A stretch of DNA of 64,000 nucleotides, from NCBI GenBank assembly GCA_002943765.1, contig PQWQ01000022.1, positions 1-64,000 of the forward strand, in the 5' to 3' direction. The notes under the pieces were generated by a model. That model was not told where the DNA came from and searched no databases. It saw only the letters and a program-made list of their open reading frames with translations. The DNA is from Psoroptes ovis (Eukaryota; Arthropoda; Arachnida; Sarcoptiformes; Psoroptidae). Made by a program: the position numbers and the translations under genes. Below are positions 58,201 through 64,000 of this stretch, in pieces; within the stretch, counting starts at the first letter, position 1, and each line of letters starts with the position of its first letter.

Positions 58201-59303
58201 TCATATTTGAACATTGACCGTTGACCTCATATTATTGGCGCATATTTCTCAATTGATAGGTCAAAGGTTGCATTCAACAAACAGTTTTATCACCTGGCAA
58301 GTGTGCTACATGATTGCTTTGTGCCAAAATATTCATTTCATTTTCATTCACTTACACTTCTTTTCTTTCATATTCAAAATAAAGTAATGGGAAATTAAAA
58401 GATGCATTAAAAGTAAAACTTCTTTAAAAGGGACATTACTTTGAGATTTAGATCAATGACAACTGATCGAATCAGGTATGAATTCAGATGTTAAATGAGA
58501 TGACATAGCATCAAATAAAATGAATCGATATTTATTGAAATGGTCAAAACATGATTAATTCAAATATTTACCAACGATTCTCGTGGATTGAACAAATTGT
58601 CAAATATGACAAGAGAAGCATATTGCATACATGCAAAATGTTGGCCAGTAGCATCTGGTGCTATGGATGCCACACAATGTCTACCATATGTTTTCCCACA
58701 TCAACCGAAAGTGTAACCGGGAAACCGTTGAATTGTCGACAAAACGAAAACAACAACTGGTAGCAGCTGTGCCCTAACAATGCGTGGGATACATGGACCC
58801 GATCAAATCTCACACACACAAACTGGAAAATGTTCGGCACACACCTGTTTGTCCAGCGATGACCGTTTCCAGTGATAGATGTCACTGATTTGAGTTTGCT
58901 GCTGTAATTTGTTAGACCCTCGATTCCCATGAGACTGATTTTTCAAATAGTCGTTGGATGCTTTTCAGTTTTTCGGTTCCAGATTGTAGGCCACACATCT
59001 GGTGAAAGTTGGCCAATTGCTAAAATCCAAATGTGAACAAAACATGTTCACATATTCTCTCATTCATAATAAACCGTCTGTTTTCTGTCGTCGTATGTTC
59101 AGTTGTTTCATTTTGTATGCGTGCAAATATGCTGCCAGCAGCTGAAAAAAGAAAACAGATTGCATCGATGCACTGAGAAAATCGATGAGAGCTTACTATT
59201 TAAACATTTCAAAGCAGCAAATGGCCTTTCATTAGCAAATCGATTCCTTTCGCATCACAACTAAAAGCACCTTTATTTATCAATTCTCAACAAATTACAT
59301 TCA
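55274..59303. promoter_or_regulatory. Noncoding inter-Id region, rich in CAGGTG E-boxes
   Basis: About 4 kb without a supportable gene. CAGGTG/CACCTG occurs at 55861, 55925, 55940, 56031, 56109, 56189, 56416, 57077, 57309, 57842, 58291 and 58842. A rough hand estimate from base composition predicts about one in this span. Sites resembling the Su(H)/CSL consensus YGTGRGAA occur at 57334 (TGTGAGAA) and 58693 (TTCCCACA, minus). Short open frames are scattered and none resembles a protein. A cis-regulatory domain for one or both Id genes is the likeliest reading. Confidence 0.55.
59197..59204 (+). promoter_or_regulatory. Candidate TATA-like element of Id gene 2
   Basis: TATTTAAA about 100 bp upstream of the ATG at 59304, in a position compatible with a core promoter. 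Motif-only evidence. Confidence 0.3.
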
Positions 59304-59786
59304 ATGAACAAAGAGTTATCTTTCGAAATGGTCATCCACAACCGAACTTCATCATCGATTCATAAGAATCGGATCAACAACAACAACAAACTGACCACAG
59401 ACAATCGTCAACGACAATTGGATCGCAAAGAGATGCAAGCCTTGCTGGCCAAATTGAAACAATTAGTTCCAGGCATACCGAAGAATCGTCGTTGTTCCAA
59501 ATTGGAAATAATTCAGCATGTCATTGATTACATTTTTGATTTGCAAACTGCTCTCGAACAACACCCAATCGCTTCGACATTTGCGGCAACAGCTTTGGCC
59601 ACCGCTGATTTTGTAGCAGTAAACAATAACAGCAGTAATAGTCAAAGTCAGTGGATGCCATCTCCTACATCTCAAATCGCATCCTGTGATCGATACCTAG
59701 CCATTGTTCAATCGGATGGTCATCAAACACATTCATCACCACAAAGAACGTCCAACAGACAACCCTTAGCGTCAATTGTTTTGTAA
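59304..59786 (+). CDS. emc: Id-type helix-loop-helix protein 2 (extramacrochaetae-like)
   Basis: 160 residues in one exon. The HLH region MQALLAKLKQLVPGIPKNRRCSKLEIIQHVIDYIFDLQTALEQHPI follows the Drosophila Extramacrochaetae pattern closely (LVP-(M/I)PKNR, KLEIIQHVIDYI-DLQ, EQHP/ETHP), more so than Id gene 1. There is no basic DNA-binding stretch. The N-terminal ~50 residues are Asn/Arg-rich; the C-terminus is Ser/Thr/Gln-rich and ends QPLASIVL. A second in-frame ATG follows at 59328. It presumably antagonises proneural bHLH-E-protein dimers. The longer form and closer match make this the better candidate for the emc orthologue. Confidence 0.93.
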   Translation: MNKELSFEMVIHNRTSSSIHKNRINNNNKLTTDNRQRQLDRKEMQALLAKLKQLVPGIPKNRRCSKLEIIQHVIDYIFDLQTALEQHPIASTFAATALATADFVAVNNNSSNSQSQWMPSPTSQIASCDRYLAIVQSDGHQTHSSPQRTSNRQPLASIVL

Positions 59787-62700
59787 ATTTAGTTTGTTTT
59801 AATCATTTGTAAATTAATCATTTGTTGTTATGCAAACAGTGCAACCACCTCATTATAAATGTATTACATATCTTTAAATAGACTCATTTATTTAATTTAA
59901 ATCAATCACTCATTAAAATCAATTTTCAATTCTAACTTCAATTTGTCTCAATGCATTCACTGTGATCAATCAATTAATTGCTGCACATTCGGTCATCAAA
60001 CCAGAGAGGATATGTTCATTTGTCTCTGTGATTGGACACGTGAGTTTTTGTGCCCTCGAGAATCCTGCTTTCTCACGGAACTGTCTGAGAATGAATCGAG
60101 TGAGAAAGCCGGAATCGTCACACAAATACTTATCATGGCGACAATCGTGATTATTTGATTCAAGGTCGAGCCTCTACGTTTCCTTTGAATTAAGAAGCGA
60201 ATAAGATGCTGATCAACGAATGATTGATCTGGCCATTAATCTGGTCCTGCTTCGAGTCGGCAAGCTGTTTCCGGAGAAAGAAAGTGTGGGCATCGAAGTC
60301 AGCAAAAAATGAACATGTGGTGACTTTGGCAGTACAAAATTCCAAGACAGATTGTTTCGATCGATTGAAACAGCTTGGCATTTGACTAAACATTCGGAAG
60401 TGATAATGGCTATACCTTTGCCTTCACCAAAATGCCAGTTATGCAAGTGAACCCGAAAGTGTGACAGCTGCATCAATTGGCCTACTCTCTGCTTGCAAGG
60501 GTTGTGCGAGCACAGTTGTCTTTATGCGCCTAGCCTTTGTTTGCTTTATCGAGCAAAACTAATCCAAATGAAGGTGAAGGCCAGTGACTGACTATTAGTA
60601 ATAAGATATCAAGTAATGAGATTAGAGAATGTATCATTTACAATTCGGAAGTGCTCATTATGCGCTAACACCTCTAAGTGTTGAGCAGTGAGTGGACACG
60701 TGCCTACAATCTATCAATCACCTGGCCAAAAGTGACCATCTTGTGTGTGATGGTAACATCTGGACATTTCCTCAAGACATTCTGGCAATCTGTTGGGGCC
60801 CAAACAAACAACATTTGGTTTGTCGTTTTGGAACAGATGATACTATTCGAGACATATTCGTGGCTAGCCAATTATCATTTATCAATTCAATTACATTCAA
60901 TTACTCTCTCAATGTGAGCATTTGGCAGTTGAGATTTTGATTTAATTAACCAAAGCAACATGCCACAGCTGTTATCAGACTCATCTTCACATGTGTGCTT
61001 CTCTCACCACAAACATACATCATTTGTTTTATGCAACATCCGGCCATTCAAATTAATCAATTAACAAAAATTCAAACCTTGACCTTGTTCTAAAAGCTTT
61101 TCGGATGGCTCATTTGCTGCAATTCATTTATAACAAAATCAATCAATTGCAATCATTTGCTCATTTATCGATCCATTTGGATCAATATTTCGCTTTCTCG
61201 GGCTCATTATGGCTTCTGGATACAATCATTATGTTAATTAAGTGCTACCTTCTCAGATATTATCAGCTTATCGAAGCTGCCATGAAGTTTCTGGTTTATT
61301 TCTATTCCTCATTTTGTTTCTTATCTTGTCGTTTGACTGATAAAACAACTTAATTCTCTTAATTAATCTTAAACAGGCACGCATGACCGGAAACAAGATG
61401 TGTTTGTGTGATTGAATTATTCTCAGAATAAGTATTCTCAGTTAGGCTTTGATTGCAGCCAACCAAAATCCCGACATGAAAATTTACATTTTTCGAAATG
61501 AAAAGCAGAAATATAGAAGCATAGATATAATCAAATAATTCATCTGCGATCATTCAAATTTGATCGTTTCTTGATTGCCAGACCCAAGTCAAGTGGAAAT
61601 ATTTGCTGATGAGTTCCAGGGCGCGCCATCTGGTCTGTGAAATGTTTCTGGTCTATTTACCTCAACTGCTGTTTCTGACAGCAGAATCGATATATGCAGG
61701 CAACGCATGGTGGCCATTCAGTTGCAGTTTTTGCATAATATAATTTGTCCATTTAATTCAAATGTGACTGCAGGCAGTCGACCAAGCGAAAGGCAAAAGT
61801 TTCAAAGAAATCTGGCGTCATCAAAATGCATCTGCGGCCGCTTTGACAAGGCGTCATTACCATGTGGCTTACACTGAACACCGGTGTGATTTGATTAGCC
61901 TTAGTCAAAGGTTTGCTGACGATTAAAGCGGAAAGAATGAAACAAGCTGTGATGCTAATCGCCTTACAGTGTGTGAAGTTGCCATTTTGGACAGCTGTGG
62001 ACATTTGTTAAACACATTATGCACATAAATATGTGGCGCCCATCACAGAAAGAAAGCAGCTTGTCCAATTCAAAATCGAATCAATCGATCTGGCTTCGAT
62101 TGAATAATGGCCAAACTGTTCACCGGAGGTGCAGGGGCAATTTTCTGTAGGAAGGACTGGTGCATTTGCTAATTAGCAATGTGTTCTTCACAATTAGTTT
62201 GTTTGTTGTGCGTGTGTGTTTGTCGTCATTGATTGGTTTTTTATGGAGTTTGGTCCAGATGTATGCGAATGGCAATGTGAATCCATGCAGACACACAACA
62301 ATTTGGTGAGAGAATAACGCCAGATGAGACGTTTTCATATTCCTGCTATTCGTCGCCTAAACAATTCTCATCATCTGTGTGAGTCTGGACGCAGATGTTT
62401 TCTTTCATTCTCTTATGGCAACTCTAATTCTAATCTAAAGAATTGCAAGAATCTGTTTGCTTACATTCTCTGCTTAGTGCTTAGTCTATCGTGTTTCTTA
62501 TGTGTGTGTGCCTTTCACTCCGATTGCCGATTGACAACACAGTCCAATCATTGATTTAGAATTCAATCTATTCTCGTTTCACATACGATCTGGTGGACAT
62601 GGTTCCCAAGGGAAAGCGACCACAATCTTGGCAGACACCATTCTTTCACTAATAATCACCGATAACTAAAACATTCATTCTTTCTTTCATTCAAACCAAT

Positions 62701-64000
62701 CATTTGCCAACATCTATGAACATCTTGTTCTCTGCTCAATTCAACAAAATTGCTCGGTCAAATCTGGCCGAATCGGTCGGGCTGTATCAAACCAAATGAA
62801 TACATCTGCCCATTTAAAATTTGCTAAAACTGAAACGTGTGTCCACCAACGCGCGCATCTGCGTTTGTGGAAAAGTGACTGTTGTCAAATGAAATTTTCA
62901 GCTCAAACATTTGTTCATTCAACGCAAGCAAATTCAAACATTTTGATTCTTTCATTTTCATTTTTCGGTTGTAATTTCCGGACTTAATCCAGCTGTTTCA
63001 TTAGAGCACGTGACCTAACCAGTCACAACGGTTGCCATTTGGTCAGCGAACAACACACACGTGACCTTTGCCATCATTTGAATGGATGCTTTTCTGTTCA
63101 GATGCATTACTCGAATGGATTCTGGTGCTAAGATGATGAATGGCAACCGAATGCCAATCAAATGCACATTGGCTCAGTCGGTGGTGCTGGCCAGAACCAG
63201 AGATGGATGCATCGGAAGCAGCAGCACTAACAGTGAAGTATTGAATTGAGTAAAACTGTTTGTGTGTATATGTTAAGCATGGATTAAAGCATTCAATAAA
63301 CATTAATCCATGGTAGCAAATCCTTCGAACAAGGAATCAGCAAATGCAATGCATCTCTGCATTCAATCAAGACAAATGTAACACCAGATATATTCACTGA
63401 ATGGATCATTTTCCATCCAAAGAATGGATTGTCGACCCAACAACAACAGCCAATCAGCTAACAACGGACGCTTTCGATTGATTGATATTCGATGGAAACC
63501 AGATTCATGTGAGCTTGATTGACATGTGCTTACTCTGGTCTGCTTCAATCGATCACTGAAAATGCAGCATTATTAAGAATGGCATCTATTACGCCGGATG
63601 TGATTTACATTCATGGTCGTGATTGACGAAAGTGAATTGACAGCCATATTGCTTTCTTTCTTTCTCATTCACTAAGTTCAAGTCCGTGAGATTGACTCGT
63701 GAACATACAGCACCTGTCTATCAAAAACATTACAAATACTTTTCTATTTACTTTGCAGGCCTTTGGACCATTTCATTGTTGGTTTTGTGTGCTTACCAAT
63801 AAAACCATTTCAATAAAAGCATTTGAATGCAGGTAAAATTCTCAGGTGTTCTCAAGACAGACTGGCGTCGTTTGCTCAGCTATTTTTGCCTGTCGGCATT
63901 TCTTTTGGCTGTAAGGGATTGGTAACAAACAAACATACATACACACACAGTCATATAACTACAACACTTAGCAACAAGTGAACAATAATCATTAGCTAAA
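59787..64000. other. Gene-free region to the window end
   Basis: About 4.2 kb with only short scattered open frames and no recognisable protein, RNA gene or mobile element. Further CAGGTG/CACCTG boxes occur at 60719, 63711 and 63843, and a Su(H)-like TTCTCACG at 60070. It may be 3' regulatory DNA of the Id genes or the intron/promoter region of a gene starting beyond the window. Confidence 0.45.

Noticed and set aside
1..64000. CRISPR arrays, tRNA and rRNA genes
   Set aside because: No regularly spaced repeat-spacer pattern, no cloverleaf with a GGTTCGANTCC-type arm and no rRNA core recognised. Eukaryotic chromosome, so CRISPR is not expected.

Overview
The window is the left end of an arthropod chromosome. 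It opens with about 1.55 kb of CCTAA repeats, which read as TTAGG toward the end, the canonical arthropod telomere repeat. It is AT-rich and gene-dense. The 23 introns I could place inside coding sequence are all 47 to 90 bp. Together with a large vitellogenin/apolipophorin-like protein and the general divergence of the proteins, this suggests an acariform mite, probably of the astigmatid (dust, scab or storage mite) group. The telomere and intron pattern are seen directly; the mite assignment is inference.

Layout. Bases 1-1548 are telomere and 1556-2235 a GC-richer degenerate subtelomeric array. Bases 2236-7995 hold no gene. They carry diverged repeat copies, a hexamer minisatellite, three copies of a small TTAA-flanked inverted-repeat element, and a cluster of foldback structures. 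Next come a class V P4-ATPase (ATP10-like) whose first exon cannot be found, a polo-like-kinase pseudogene fragment, a 5'-truncated BEL/Pao retroelement, and a 71-bp tandem repeat.

From about 17 kb to 54.5 kb lies a compact block of ordinary eukaryotic genes: WASHC4 (endosomal WASH complex), a DHHC palmitoyltransferase, PPP4R2, a secreted LDL-receptor-like protein, a lysine/tyrosine repeat secreted protein, an unrecognised two-membrane-segment protein, a degenerate GTPase-like protein, a 2652-residue lipid-transfer protein, LTV1, CACYBP, NOL11, ribosomal protein eL24, CACHD1 and VPS39. Several neighbours converge with poly(A) signals on opposite strands a few bases apart. Others diverge from short shared promoters.

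Bases 54.5-64 kb look very different: two Id/extramacrochaetae-type HLH genes on the same strand, separated and followed by about 4 kb blocks of noncoding DNA. The inter-Id block has a marked excess of CAGGTG E-boxes, and a perfect palindrome with two CACGTG boxes lies before the first gene. This resembles a developmental regulatory landscape.

The genes form no operon or obvious pathway cluster. The most unusual signals are the subtelomeric repeat and foldback zone, the decayed boundary around the ATP10 gene, the E-box-rich Id tandem locus, and several lineage-specific proteins (lysine/tyrosine repeat, two-TM, pseudo-GTPase-like). I saw no CRISPR array and recognised no tRNA or rRNA gene.
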